Counted from the first letter of the stretch, positions 48,772 through 57,631 are shown. The stretch: 64,000 nucleotides of DNA from Gastranaerophilus sp944325835 (GCA_963931575.1 OZ007029.1:1960921-2024920); one strand, 5' to 3'. Numbers and translations: made by a program. The notes: generated from the sequence alone by a model not told the origin.

Positions 48772-51240
48772 ATGAAAAAGAATGAAACCTTTCTGACGAT
48801 ACACGGGCATTTTTATCAGCCGCCAAGAGAAAATCCGTGGCTTGAGGCTATAGAAGTTCAGGACAGTGCTGCGCCTTATCATGATTGGAATGAAAGGATT
48901 GCAAAAGAGTGTTACAGCCCTAATTCTGCATCAAGAATTGTTGATAACAGAAACCGGATTATTGATATTGTAAATAATTATCAATATATGAGTTTTAACT
49001 TTGGGCCTACGCTGTTGTCGTGGATGGAACAATTTGCGCCGCTGACGTATGAGAGAATTATCAAGGCTGATATTGAGAGTGTTCAGGAACATAACGGGCA
49101 TGGGAATGCTATTGCACAGGTTTATAACCATATAATTATGCCGCTTGCAAACGAACAGGATAAACAAACTCAGGTTAAGTGGGGCATAAGGGATTTTGAA
49201 TATCGTTTTGGCAGAAAACCGGAGGGGATGTGGCTTGCGGAAACCGCGGCTGATGATGCAACTTTGAGAGTTCTTGTTGAAAACGGTATAAAATTTACGA
49301 TACTTTCACCTTATCAGGCTGATAAATTCAGGGAAGAAGGGGCAAAGGAATGGATTGATGTAAGCTGGGGAAATATTGATCCTGCAAGAGCTTACAGATA
49401 TTATATTGAATCCGATCCGAAAAAATATATTGATTTATTCTTTTATGACGGAGCGATTTCGCGTTCTGTCGCATTTGACAACCTGCTTGTTGACGGGAAT
49501 AAGTTTAATAAAAGACTTATGGAAGGCGTTTCTGATTGCAGGAATTTCCCTCAGCTCGTTCATATTGCAACCGACGGTGAAAGCTACGGCCACCATACGA
49601 AATTTGGTGATATGGCGCTTTCTTTTGTATTAAAAATTAAGGCAAAAGATTCAGGGTTTACAATTACGAATTACGCGGAATTTTTAGAAAAATTCCCTCC
49701 GAAATGTGAAGTTAAAATAAAACAACCGTCCTCGTGGAGTTGTTCTCACGGTGTCGGCCGCTGGAAAGAGGACTGCGGTTGTTCAACAGGCGGCAAACCG
49801 GGCTGGAACCAGAAATGGCGTAAACCTTTAAGAGATGCTCTTGATTATTTAAGAGATGAAATGATTAGAATTTTTGAGGATAATGCTCCGAGGTATTTTG
49901 ATAATATCTGGGAGGTCCGGAATAAATATGTTGACGTTGTTTTAAACCGACGCGAGAACAATATTTTAAGATTTCAGCGTGAAAATTTCAAGGAAGGTCT
50001 ATCTGATTTTGATAGGGTAAAGGCAATGGAACTTCTTGAAATTCAGCGTCAGGCAATGCTTATGTACACAAGCTGCGGCTGGTTCTTCACGGAACTTTCC
50101 GGAATTGAAACCGTACAGATTATGAAATATGCGGCGCGTGCGATGCAGCTTGCTTACCGCTTTACTGATAAAGATATTGAAAGTAAATTCCTTGAAATTT
50201 TATCCGAAGCAAAAAGTAATATTCCTGAATACGGAAACGGCAAAGATATTTACGAACGCTGGGTTAAACCGTCTGTTGTTACGGTCAAACAGATTACGTG
50301 TTTGTGGGCGCTTTCTTCTATTTATGAGGACTTTGAAGATGAAGAAGAAGTTTACTGCTACACCGTTACAAGACATTCTTATAAGAGGGTTCAGTGCGGT
50401 TCTATGACACTGATTACCGGACACCTTGATGTTAAATCCAAAATTACTCTGGAAAAGAAAGAAATTATGTTCGCTCTTGTCCAGTATGCAGGCGGCGATT
50501 TCCATTGCGCAATCAGAGAGTTCTCGGATGACGGGGATTATAACAGAATTAGAAATAATATTATCAAAACTTTCCTTACAACATCTTTGACGGAAACTAT
50601 TCGTGCGTTGGATGAATATTTCGGCAAAGAGTACTTTACGCTTAAAGATATCTTTATTAAGGAAAGACGTAAAGTTATTCAAATTCTGCTGAAGGATAAG
50701 TTGAGTAAGTTTGCGGATTACTACCGTCAAATTTATCTCGACGGCCGCGGAACCATTTTCCACTTGCAGGCGCTCGGTATGCCTATTCCGAACGAATTTA
50801 AACTTGCAGCGGAATACACTTTGAGCCAGAAATTCAACGAAATTGTATCGGAAAACCACGAACTTTTCGATGAAAATACAATGCAGGCGGTAAGGGATAT
50901 TATTGCGGAAGCGAAAATGCTTGGAATTACGCTTGATAAAACCGTTTCCAATGATATCTATACTAAAAAGCTGATTAAAAACCTTAACAGACTTGTTAAC
51001 AGTCTTGAACGGCAGCAGGCAAATGTTATTGTAGATATTTTCCATGAAATTGACGAACTGGAACTCAATCTTGATCTTAAAGAAGCGCAAAATGTTTACT
51101 TTAACAAAATTTATATGCGGATTATAGAAATTCTGGATGTCCCTCAGGGCACGCCGGATAAGAAGTTTATACAACTTCTTCTTGATATCGGCTCTAAATT
51201 GAACATCAACACAGAGTTTTATAAGGCAAAATTAAACTAA
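48772..51240 (+). CDS. GH57-family glycoside hydrolase, DUF3536 type
   Basis: 822 residues. The N-terminal GH57 barrel begins with TIHGHFYQPPRENPWLE; GMWLAETAADDATL supplies the GH57 catalytic Glu region and HIATDGESYGHHTKFGD the acidic motif. A DUF3536 region follows with SSWSCSHGVGRWKEDCGC and helical C-terminal domains. Such proteins occur in Cyanobacteria and some other phyla and are thought to act on alpha-glucans (glycogen branching or debranching). No signal peptide, so cytoplasmic. It converges with aroC on a shared terminator. Confidence 0.88.
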   Translation: MKKNETFLTIHGHFYQPPRENPWLEAIEVQDSAAPYHDWNERIAKECYSPNSASRIVDNRNRIIDIVNNYQYMSFNFGPTLLSWMEQFAPLTYERIIKADIESVQEHNGHGNAIAQVYNHIIMPLANEQDKQTQVKWGIRDFEYRFGRKPEGMWLAETAADDATLRVLVENGIKFTILSPYQADKFREEGAKEWIDVSWGNIDPARAYRYYIESDPKKYIDLFFYDGAISRSVAFDNLLVDGNKFNKRLMEGVSDCRNFPQLVHIATDGESYGHHTKFGDMALSFVLKIKAKDSGFTITNYAEFLEKFPPKCEVKIKQPSSWSCSHGVGRWKEDCGCSTGGKPGWNQKWRKPLRDALDYLRDEMIRIFEDNAPRYFDNIWEVRNKYVDVVLNRRENNILRFQRENFKEGLSDFDRVKAMELLEIQRQAMLMYTSCGWFFTELSGIETVQIMKYAARAMQLAYRFTDKDIESKFLEILSEAKSNIPEYGNGKDIYERWVKPSVVTVKQITCLWALSSIYEDFEDEEEVYCYTVTRHSYKRVQCGSMTLITGHLDVKSKITLEKKEIMFALVQYAGGDFHCAIREFSDDGDYNRIRNNIIKTFLTTSLTETIRALDEYFGKEYFTLKDIFIKERRKVIQILLKDKLSKFADYYRQIYLDGRGTIFHLQALGMPIPNEFKLAAEYTLSQKFNEIVSENHELFDENTMQAVRDIIAEAKMLGITLDKTVSNDIYTKKLIKNLNRLVNSLERQQANVIVDIFHEIDELELNLDLKEAQNVYFNKIYMRIIEILDVPQGTPDKKFIQLLLDIGSKLNINTEFYKAKLN

Positions 51241-51241
51241 T

Positions 51242-51273
51242 AAAGAAACGCTCACATTAGTGAGCGTTTCTTT
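51242..51273. terminator. Bidirectional terminator
   Basis: A 14-bp perfect stem (51242-51255/51260-51273) whose loop holds the aroC stop codon. T/A runs at each side allow use by both the GH57 and aroC transcripts. Confidence 0.85.
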
Positions 51274-52318
51274 TAATCTCTTTTAAGCTGTCGCCGCCGA
51301 ATTTTATCAGAAATTCATCTGCAAGAGCACAGGCTATTCGCGCTTCTGCGATAACCGCGCAGGCTTCAACCGCGCAGGTGTCCGAACGCTCAAAGTGAGC
51401 TGCGGTTTCTGTGAGTGTTGATAAGTCAACAGTGTTTAATGATGAGCGCATTGTCGGAATTGGTTTCATGTTCGCGCGGACAACTAAATCTTCACCGTTG
51501 GTCATTCCACCTTCAAGCCCGCCGGCATGGTTGGTTTTTCGTACAATTTTGCCGTTTTCAATAAACATTTCATCGTGAAATTCACGTCCTGACACTTTAT
51601 GGGCGATTTCGCCGTCCCCGATAGATACAGATTTGACGGCCGGAATACTCATTACCATTTGTGCAATTTTACCGTCAAGCTTTCTGTCATAATGGACAAA
51701 AGACCCGAGTCCGACAGGAAGATTTTTGAATATAACTTCAAACCTTCCGCCTAAAGTTATGCCTTCTTCTTTTGCTCTGTCAATTTCTGCTTGGAAATCA
51801 GCCTCGTTGACAGCGCTGCCAATTTGAAGCACTCTTGAAGTACCTTCAATGCCGAATTCTTTTAAAATCAGTTTCGCAACCGCACCGACCGCAACTTCAA
51901 TGGCTGTCTGGCGTGCGCTTGAACGCTCAAGAATATTCCTTAAATCTTTATGCCCGTATTTAACAGCACCCGCCATATCAGCGTGTCCGGGACGACAGGT
52001 GGTAAAAGATTTTTCGTCTGTAAAATCTTCTGCGTACACGCTCATTATTTTTTGCCAGTTTTCAAAATCTTTATTTTTAATAACAAGAGTTATGGGAGAA
52101 CCCAGAGTTTTGCCAAATCGTACACCGGAGGTTATTTCAACCATATCGGTTTCTATTTTCATACGACCTCCGCGGCCGTAACCGCTTTGACGGCGTTTTA
52201 GTTCTTCGTTGATAAAGTTTTCATCTATATTAAAGCCGGCCGGAACCCCTTCAATTATTGCGGTCAGGGCTTTCCCGTGGCTTTCTCCTGCTGTTAAAAA
52301 TCTGAATTTCTGCATCAT
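51257..52318 (-). CDS. aroC: Chorismate synthase
   Basis: 353 residues matching AroC throughout: LTAGESHGKALTAIIEGVPAG near the start, RRQSGYGRGGRMKIE, CRPGHADMAGAVKYGHKDLRNILERSSARQTA and the C-terminal RSSLNTVDL with HFERSDTCAVEACAVIAEA. It makes chorismate from EPSP with reduced FMN, the last common step to aromatic amino acids. Start uses the first of two Met codons. It lies 3 bp from the exported protein upstream on the same strand. Confidence 0.96.
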   Translation of the reverse strand: MMQKFRFLTAGESHGKALTAIIEGVPAGFNIDENFINEELKRRQSGYGRGGRMKIETDMVEITSGVRFGKTLGSPITLVIKNKDFENWQKIMSVYAEDFTDEKSFTTCRPGHADMAGAVKYGHKDLRNILERSSARQTAIEVAVGAVAKLILKEFGIEGTSRVLQIGSAVNEADFQAEIDRAKEEGITLGGRFEVIFKNLPVGLGSFVHYDRKLDGKIAQMVMSIPAVKSVSIGDGEIAHKVSGREFHDEMFIENGKIVRKTNHAGGLEGGMTNGEDLVVRANMKPIPTMRSSLNTVDLSTLTETAAHFERSDTCAVEACAVIAEARIACALADEFLIKFGGDSLKEIKRNAH

Positions 52319-52321
52319 ATC

Positions 52322-52807
52322 CTATTTTTTCTTGTATTCGTCAGTGTATCTGAGGAAAATTTGTTCCTTTGTCTGCATCATCTCTTCCGTAATTAACCAT
52401 TTCCCGTCAGGCTGTTTGGTAACAATCATGTAAGTTTTGAGTTTATAATTTTCGCCTGAAGGCTGCCTTAAGGAAGAGATTTTGTAACCGTTAGCAACTT
52501 TTTCCGCCTTAACGTCAGAATAAGTATTTGTATAGTGGCGTAATTTTGCACCGGCCTGACCTATTTTCATTTGTTTGATATAAGTTGCGGTGTCGGTGTA
52601 AGCGTTAGCCGTTGTGCCGTCGGGTTTTACAACCTGTCTTATGATTTTCGCATTAGGTGAATACAAGGTCGTAATCACAGGATTGTAGGTGTTTGCTGCT
52701 TTTACATAGTCGTTGAAAAATTGTATTGCATCTTGTTGGTCGTCAGCTAAGGCAGGGCACAAAGCCGTCATAAACATTAAAGATAGTGATAATAAAACTT
52801 TTTTCAT
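52322..52807 (-). CDS. Exported NTF2-like protein
   Basis: 161 residues from the ATG at 52807 (GGAG upstream on the minus strand); a longer frame to 52834 adds only MKGKGENYF. Signal peptide 1-22 (CPALA). The mature domain (DAIQFFNDYVKAANTYNP ... YMIVTKQPDGKWLITEEMM) is like SnoaL/NTF2 folds. Likely periplasmic and co-transcribed with aroC. Function unknown. Confidence 0.7.
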   Translation of the reverse strand: MKKVLLSLSLMFMTALCPALADDQQDAIQFFNDYVKAANTYNPVITTLYSPNAKIIRQVVKPDGTTANAYTDTATYIKQMKIGQAGAKLRHYTNTYSDVKAEKVANGYKISSLRQPSGENYKLKTYMIVTKQPDGKWLITEEMMQTKEQIFLRYTDEYKKK

Positions 52808-52917
52808 AAAATAATTTTCTCCTTTGCCTTTCAATTGTAACGAAAAAAGACGCTAAATTGTTCAATCTGTCAGGCTATATTTTACCAAAGACCGGCTAAA
52901 ATTGCAAATAAAAGAAA

Positions 52918-52993
52918 CGCCGCGGGGTAATCGCGGCGTGTTTGTGATTTGTTATGCTAAACTTATATCGGGCTGAGAAAGGAGTACAGCCCG
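52918..52993. other. Gene-free 349-bp region with two hairpins
   Basis: Between 52808 and 53156 no gene is convincing. CGCCGCG/CGCGGCG (52918-52924/52932-52938) has a T-rich run on its minus-strand side, so it would end leftward transcription. CGGGCTG/CAGCCCG (52969-52975/52987-52993) encloses an AAAGGAG loop. A short minus-strand RNA between about 53080 and 52910 is possible but not shown. Confidence 0.4.
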
Positions 52994-53085
52994 GAGGTAA
53001 ATGTGTTAAGATATTCAATCTAAGTACTTTTCTTGCATAATTTATTCCTTTTTGGTGTTTTACTGACTAAAATTATACATTATAT

Positions 53086-53122
53086 ATAACCAATTTGCAA
53101 TATATTATAACCAATTTGTTAT
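53086..53122. promoter_or_regulatory. Direct-repeat operator of the XRE gene
   Basis: ATAACCAATTTG occurs at 53086-53097 and 53107-53118, starts exactly 21 bp apart (two helical turns). The second copy continues into a dyad ATAAC/GTTAT (53107-53122). A TATAAT at 53145-53150 lies 6 nt before the ATG at 53157. Confidence 0.6.
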
Positions 53123-53156
53123 AGAGGTTTGGTAACTCAACTTTTATAATATTTAT

Positions 53157-53378
53157 ATGCTTTGTGATGTAAGTAAAAATTTAGCATATAATCTTAGAGT
53201 TGAGAGAACTAAAAAGAGGTTATCTCAGGAAAAACTGGCGGAATTCGCAGATGTTTCTATGAAACATATTACTATGATTGAAACTTGCAAAGTAAATCCA
53301 AGCATAAATATTGTTTGTAGTCTGGCAAAGGTTTTAAATGTGACTGTTGATAAGCTGATTGCAGATATTGAAATGTAA
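53157..53378 (+). CDS. XRE-family regulator
   Basis: 73 residues, a bare Cro/CI HTH domain: NLAYNLRVERTKKRLSQEKLAEFADVSMKHITMIETCKVNPSINI. No effector domain. It probably regulates itself through the 21-bp-spaced repeats upstream and perhaps the small peptide gene downstream. TATAAT-6 nt-ATG and no ribosome site suggest a leaderless mRNA. Confidence 0.85.
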   Translation: MLCDVSKNLAYNLRVERTKKRLSQEKLAEFADVSMKHITMIETCKVNPSINIVCSLAKVLNVTVDKLIADIEM

Positions 53379-53452
53379 AAGGGTAAGTACCCCTTTCACC
53401 CCTCTGGCACACACGATTATATGAAGAAATCGGTCAGAAAGGAGGTGATAAC

Positions 53453-53539
53453 GTGGTTAATTTATTGGCAACAATAATAAAAGCCCTAGTTATACTAGAG
53501 CTTTTAGCTAAATTGATTTTAGCACTAATCACATTATAG
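53453..53539 (+). CDS. 28-residue hydrophobic peptide with perfect ribosome site
   Basis: A GTG start with AAAGGAGGTGAT at the right distance, among the best ribosome sites in the window. The peptide (starts MVNLLATIIKALVILELLAK) is an uninterrupted hydrophobic helix with one Glu and two Lys. It follows the XRE gene by 74 bp and is followed by hairpins. Such peptides are typical of type I toxins or membrane-signal peptides; no antisense RNA is demonstrated. Confidence 0.55.
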   Translation: MVNLLATIIKALVILELLAKLILALITL

Positions 53540-53562
53540 GGTATGAAGTGAAGTCCTCGACA

Positions 53563-53591
53563 CCCGACTAAAGCTGTCGGGGGCTTCCCCC
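53563..53591. other. GC hairpin pair after the peptide gene
   Basis: CCCGAC/GTCGGG (53563-53568/53576-53581) and overlapping GGGGG/CCCCC (53579-53583/53587-53591) are mutually exclusive stems. No T-run follows directly. The stem-loop resembles terminal hairpins of IS200/IS605-type elements, but no transposase or guide scaffold is seen, so this is only a resemblance. Confidence 0.4.
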
Positions 53592-53643
53592 TATGTAATC
53601 ATTATTTACTATTTTTTGCTCTTTGTCAAGTGGGTTAGTTCCG

Positions 53644-54237
53644 CTATATCGCAGCCGGAAGTTCGGGCAGCGGCTGTTCCAGCGCATTCATTTTCTTTAC
53701 GCTTGCTCTTATGTAACTTTTTACCGCAGGCGTGATGATTAAATCGGGTTCCGATATGGTAAAATTATCCAAAACCGTTATGCCGCGCTGGTAATTTCCG
53801 CTTTCAACATACAAAACTCCGCTCATAAGCTGGTTATACGGGTTCGTAAAGTCGGAAAACTGTTCAAGTTTTTTGTCCAGTAACTTGTTGGCTATCAGGC
53901 ATTTGGCAAGGTTTATGTAGTAGTTAAGGTTAAGGTTATAGAGCGTTAAGGCTCTTTCGTAGCAATCCAGTGCAAGTTCGGGGTGTTCGATTTTCATGTA
54001 ACAGTCGCCGAGATTTGTGTAGTAGACCGCTGTAGCCTGACTTTCAGGGTTAAGGCTTATTGCGATTTTGAATTCCTGAATAGCGGCGTAGTATGCGCGT
54101 TCGCTCATATACATTATGCCGAGATTATTGTGATTGTTGGAATTTTTTACCGCGTCAATTACCGGCACATCCGGCTTGCGATAACCGGATGCGATTGTAC
54201 TTAAAAATATTAAACTTATTATGAAAAATTTTTTCAT
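53644..54237 (-). CDS. Exported TPR protein
   Basis: 197 residues: signal peptide (1-18, IASG) then TPR units (NNLGIMYMSERAYYAAIQEFKIAISLNP; YYTNLGDCYMKIEHPELALDCYERALTL). It overlaps the MBL-fold gene by 4 bp (ATGA) and ends an operon of four minus-strand genes. A scaffold in the periplasm is likely. Confidence 0.82.
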   Translation of the reverse strand: MKKFFIISLIFLSTIASGYRKPDVPVIDAVKNSNNHNNLGIMYMSERAYYAAIQEFKIAISLNPESQATAVYYTNLGDCYMKIEHPELALDCYERALTLYNLNLNYYINLAKCLIANKLLDKKLEQFSDFTNPYNQLMSGVLYVESGNYQRGITVLDNFTISEPDLIITPAVKSYIRASVKKMNALEQPLPELPAAI

Positions 54238-55163
54238 AGCAGGTTAATTTCAAGCCCTTCGCTGGCAAGAATTTTTGTTTCACCGTCGGCAAAATCTTCT
54301 TTAATCCGGTCTAATTTGTTGTCATCATAGGACGGGTCAAAGTGGAAGAATACAAGTTTTTGCGCATTAACCTGTTTTTTCGCATCAACCGCCATTTCAA
54401 AAGTTGAGTGGCCGTAGCCCTGTTTTGGCGAGAAGGTGTCAAGGTAATCTTCCGTTGTGTATTGCGCATCGTGGATTAGAAGATTGCAGTTTCTTGCAAA
54501 TTTGGCAAGCTTTTTATCGCCGCCGATATAGCTTTCTTTGTCGGTAGCGTAGACCATGGATTTATCTTTGTATGCAATTTTATAAATTATGACGCCGTTT
54601 TGCGGATGTGCGTAGGATTTATAGCAGGAAATTATTACTTCTTCGCCCTGCGGGATTAAGTCGTTATCGGATTCTATTCTTTTGACAACGGGTTCTGCGT
54701 CGCCGTTGAGGATTATGCAGTCGGTTTCCTGCAGGTTGTGAATATTCAATTGACCCGCCATATCGCCCATATCCAGCGGAAAGGATTTGTTGAACAGCAG
54801 CGTTGAAAGCTCCTGTGCAAGATCGTCGGCAAAATCACAGTTGCCAAAAACATCCAGAACCGTTGAACTTACGTGCAGCGGGCGGAAGAACGTAAATCCC
54901 TGAATATGATCCTGATGAATATGTGAAAGAAGCATGACCGCTTTAATATTTTTCCGTTTTGTTTTATCCATTGAGGAATTTATATGAGCCTGAAGCAGGT
55001 CACTGCCCAGATCAATCAAACCTGTTCCGGCATCAAGGATTATAAGCTGGCCGCCTGCATGGACTTCAACGCAAGCCGTGTTGCCGCCATATTTTAAAAA
55101 TTCGCTTTTTGCTATAGGGTAGCTTCCTCTGACACCTCTGAATTTTATTTTAAATTCGCTCAT
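54234..55163 (-). CDS. Metallo-beta-lactamase-fold hydrolase (PDE/RNase Z-like)
   Basis: 309 residues. Zinc motif SHIHQDHIQG, upstream GGNTACVEVHAGG and ILDAGTG, and later KSYAHPQNGVIIYKI, DAQYT and GYGHSTFEMAVDAKK provide the remaining His/Asp ligands. The N-terminal VRGSYP and shape match cyclic-nucleotide phosphodiesterase or RNase Z-like enzymes. No signal peptide. Likely cytoplasmic hydrolase of unknown substrate. Confidence 0.85.
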   Translation of the reverse strand: MSEFKIKFRGVRGSYPIAKSEFLKYGGNTACVEVHAGGQLIILDAGTGLIDLGSDLLQAHINSSMDKTKRKNIKAVMLLSHIHQDHIQGFTFFRPLHVSSTVLDVFGNCDFADDLAQELSTLLFNKSFPLDMGDMAGQLNIHNLQETDCIILNGDAEPVVKRIESDNDLIPQGEEVIISCYKSYAHPQNGVIIYKIAYKDKSMVYATDKESYIGGDKKLAKFARNCNLLIHDAQYTTEDYLDTFSPKQGYGHSTFEMAVDAKKQVNAQKLVFFHFDPSYDDNKLDRIKEDFADGETKILASEGLEINLL

Positions 55164-55166
55164 AGT

Positions 55167-56150
55167 CTATTCCTTATTTTTCTTGAAAATTACATAAGTT
55201 CCGTTTTTATCGCTCTCTTCGCCTTCCGGAATTTCAGGAGTTACAATGAATAATTTTGCCTGACTGCGTATATTATCCAGCCTGCTGTTTTTAGTTTTAA
55301 TGTCAAAAACGACTTTGTCATCTTCATTGGTAACTTTTATTTCTCTGAACGCGTTCGGGTAGCTTACAAGCGCCGGAGTGCTTACAAATAAAATATTATT
55401 CATCTGTTTTATTTTAGAAACGTGGTAGTGGCCCTGAAAGATTGCAATCGGGTTTTTGTACTTGCCGATAACGTCCATAACCTCTGCAGCGTTAAGCATT
55501 TTGTGATGATCTGCTGCTATAGGTTCCTGAATAGGTACGTGCAGGAATATTAAAACTGTTTGTTTTTGCGCCGCTTCTAATTCCTTATCAAGCCATTCAA
55601 GTTCTTCTTTCGGAATTTGTCCGTTAGAGGTCAGCCTGTCACGGATAATTGAATCCAACACGATAACTTTGTAACCTTTTTTCGGGGAAAATGAATAATA
55701 AGTGTTGTCAAATTTAAAGTACGGATTTGACTTCTTGACCGTTGCAATGTATCTTGCAGGAGTCAGGTAGCCGCCGAGCATAGAATCGTGGTTGCCGAAA
55801 GTATAATACCACGGAGCTTTGATATTTTTTGCGTGTTCAAGAAATCCTGCCAGTTCGCTTTCTTTTGCCTTGTCCACTAAATCCCCGCCAAACATAACGA
55901 ATGAAACGCCCGGAATTTCATTAATCTGTGCAATTGCATCGTCAAAGAGTTCCGGTGAATTCTTGCGCATTTTATAAGGCGTATTGTCCAACACTTTTGA
56001 AAAGTGGACATCCGAAATATGCACAAACTTTAATTCATCAACATTCTGTGCAAAACTGTTCAGGCAGAAAATTAAACCGATTATTGCAAACGCAGAAATC
56101 GTTATGTCGCGTATATGTCTTATTAAACCTTTTCGTTTTCTGGCTTTCAT
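55167..56150 (-). CDS. Calcineurin-like metallophosphoesterase, membrane anchored
   Basis: 327 residues. An N-terminal membrane helix or signal anchor (about 14-35) then the phosphoesterase motifs: HISDVHF, FGGDLVD, FGNHD, FLHVPI and GHYH, carrying the two-metal site. The active site faces the periplasm if the helix is a signal. Substrates of this family vary (nucleotides, phospholipids, proteins). 3 bp upstream of the MBL gene, same operon. Confidence 0.88.
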   Translation of the reverse strand: MKARKRKGLIRHIRDITISAFAIIGLIFCLNSFAQNVDELKFVHISDVHFSKVLDNTPYKMRKNSPELFDDAIAQINEIPGVSFVMFGGDLVDKAKESELAGFLEHAKNIKAPWYYTFGNHDSMLGGYLTPARYIATVKKSNPYFKFDNTYYSFSPKKGYKVIVLDSIIRDRLTSNGQIPKEELEWLDKELEAAQKQTVLIFLHVPIQEPIAADHHKMLNAAEVMDVIGKYKNPIAIFQGHYHVSKIKQMNNILFVSTPALVSYPNAFREIKVTNEDDKVVFDIKTKNSRLDNIRSQAKLFIVTPEIPEGEESDKNGTYVIFKKNKE

Positions 56151-56171
56151 TCTTCTTTCTCAGCAGCCGTT

Positions 56172-57002
56172 TTAGCCTGCGTTTAAGGTGGACAACGGAG
56201 AATTACTTCTTCTCTTTGCATCATTATACATTGGCAGAATTGTTTTGTCGTCCTCAAAAAGTAGGATTGCCCGTTCAAAATTCAATACAGCCTTTTTGTA
56301 GTCGCCAAGTTTGTAATCACAGGTTCCGAGATACTTGAACACAAGGTATGTGCGGATTTCCTGACTTACCTTGTTGAGAATTTCTCTTGCCTCTTTGTAC
56401 CTGCCGGATTCTGTCAGTATAATGCCTTCCGTGAGTTCGTATTCGAGGTTTGTATTGAGTGCATTCGCAGCCCTGATGTCATCAAGCGCATATTGTGTGT
56501 TGTTTAAATTTAAATTGGTCTTTGCACGCAGCATAAGTGCAAAATCCGAGTTGCGCTCTTTTGTCAGGTAGTAATCCAGATTGTATTTTGCATCCTGAAA
56601 ATTCTTCATCTCATAATATGTTATTGCAAGCCCGAGATAGTTCGGCGCAAACTGCGGGTTTTCGCTTATCCCTTTTTTGTAAAAGGAGATAGCTTTGTTG
56701 TAATCCTTTGCGATACGTGCGTTTTCTGCTTCAATATAGTTTACGTCCGAGGAGGAAGCCTGACTTGGAAAATTTATACTTGGCTGTCCCATGATTTTTG
56801 ACAAATCGTTTTTCATCTCAAGGAGCCTTGAGTTTTGCGGCTCAAGGGCTAACGCCTTGTTGATATACCCCAGTGCCTGCGAATATTTTCCGTCTTTGGC
56901 ATAAGATGATGCGATGTCAATGTAATCCTCCGTCAACGCACCGGCATGTGCGATGCCTATCCCCAATGCCATAATTACAGCTGTCAAAAAAATTCTCTTC
57001 AT
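56172..57002 (-). CDS. Exported TPR protein
   Basis: 276 residues from the ATG at 57002, chosen for its signal peptide (MKRIFLTAVIMALGIGIAHA). A TTG at 57029 would add MLFLCYNFY. TPR repeats follow (SYAKDGKYSQALGYINKALALEPQN; AKDYNKAISFYKKGISENPQFA; and others to the end). A TATAAT lies 6 nt before the ATG and no ribosome site is present. Confidence 0.82.
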   Translation of the reverse strand: MKRIFLTAVIMALGIGIAHAGALTEDYIDIASSYAKDGKYSQALGYINKALALEPQNSRLLEMKNDLSKIMGQPSINFPSQASSSDVNYIEAENARIAKDYNKAISFYKKGISENPQFAPNYLGLAITYYEMKNFQDAKYNLDYYLTKERNSDFALMLRAKTNLNLNNTQYALDDIRAANALNTNLEYELTEGIILTESGRYKEAREILNKVSQEIRTYLVFKYLGTCDYKLGDYKKAVLNFERAILLFEDDKTILPMYNDAKRRSNSPLSTLNAG

Positions 57003-57029
57003 ATAAAAATTATAGCATAAAAAGAGCAA

Positions 57030-57254
57030 TCAATGACAGTTTTCAAAGATTTCTTCCCAATTGACTTCCAGCGATTCGGCGATAAGAATTAGCGTGGCAA
57101 ATCGCGGGTTTGAAATCTGATGATTTTCGAGTCTGCAATAGTTGGAATAATCAAGCCTGACCTTTTCTGCAACCTGTTTTTTGGTTAGCCCGCGAGCCTG
57201 CCTTATTCTCTTAATATTATTAATAACTAATTTTAGTCCTTCGTTGCTGTCCAT
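57030..57254 (-). CDS. XRE-family regulator
   Basis: 74 residues, an HTH_3 domain: INNIKRIRQARGLTKKQVAEKVRLDYSNYCRLENHQISNPRF. Divergent from another XRE gene (57316) with a cluster of ACTGA/TCAGT sites between them. Its stop touches a possible TTG start of the TPR gene downstream. Confidence 0.82.
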   Translation of the reverse strand: MDSNEGLKLVINNIKRIRQARGLTKKQVAEKVRLDYSNYCRLENHQISNPRFATLILIAESLEVNWEEIFENCH

Positions 57255-57274
57255 AATCTTGTAAATGTCAATGG

Positions 57275-57309
57275 TACTGATTGTTGTTTATGTCAGTATA
57301 ACTGATAAT
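57275..57309 (+). promoter_or_regulatory. Operator cluster and promoter between divergent XRE genes
   Basis: TACTGA at 57275-57280 and TCAGTA at 57293-57298 form one dyad; TCAGT-ATA-ACTGA (57293-57305) forms a second, overlapping one. TTGTTG (57281-57286) and GATAAT (57304-57309) with a 17-bp spacer give a rightward promoter, whose start falls on the ATG at 57316. Confidence 0.6.
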
Positions 57310-57315
57310 TTAAAA

Positions 57316-57531
57316 ATGAACAAGGAATATTTACAAAAGTTTGCAAAGCACTTAAAACAAATCCGAAAAGAAAAAGGTTTTACGCAGGATGATTTTTCGG
57401 ATGTTGAAGGGATTTCTAGGTCTATGATAGGTATGGTTGAAACTGCAAAAACGGATATTACGTTGACAAAAATAAAAATTATTGCAGATGTTTTGGGAGT
57501 AAAGACTAAAGAACTTTTTGATTTTGAGTAG
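57316..57531 (+). CDS. XRE-family regulator
   Basis: 71 residues from the ATG at 57316 (MNKEYLQKFAKHLKQIRKEK). HTH core GFTQDDFSDVEGISRSMIGMVETAKTDITL. The upstream in-frame start at 57265 lies before the promoter. Predicted leaderless (GATAAT, 6 nt, ATG). Similar in size to the divergent XRE gene and may oppose it as in a small switch. Confidence 0.82.
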   Translation: MNKEYLQKFAKHLKQIRKEKGFTQDDFSDVEGISRSMIGMVETAKTDITLTKIKIIADVLGVKTKELFDFE

Positions 57532-57540
57532 CACAAAAAA

Positions 57541-57563
57541 CGGGTACCCTTGAATGATACCCG
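57541..57563 (-). terminator. Terminator of the HEAT-repeat gene
   Basis: CGGGTA/TACCCG (57541-57546/57558-57563) with an 11-nt loop; the minus strand continues with a six-T run (complement of 57535-57540). A second short hairpin AGAGGC/GCCTCT (57618-57632) overlaps the HEAT stop codon. Confidence 0.7.
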
Positions 57564-57631
57564 ATATTTGTGAATAATTCATTTGCAACATTATACTTAG
57601 CCGACCGGCCAGATAAGAGAGGCGGTGCCTC

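Noticed and set aside
50200..51174. 324-residue minus-strand frame inside the GH57 gene
   Set aside because: Antisense shadow of a clearly coding gene, no ribosome site, composition of a mirrored frame.
52955..53041. 28-codon plus-strand frame starting at a TTG/ATG in the gap before the XRE gene
   Set aside because: No ribosome site and it runs through a hairpin; composition not protein-like.
53540..53620. Right end of an IS200/IS605-type element
   Set aside because: The stem resembles such ends but there is no transposase, TnpB or matching left end in the window.
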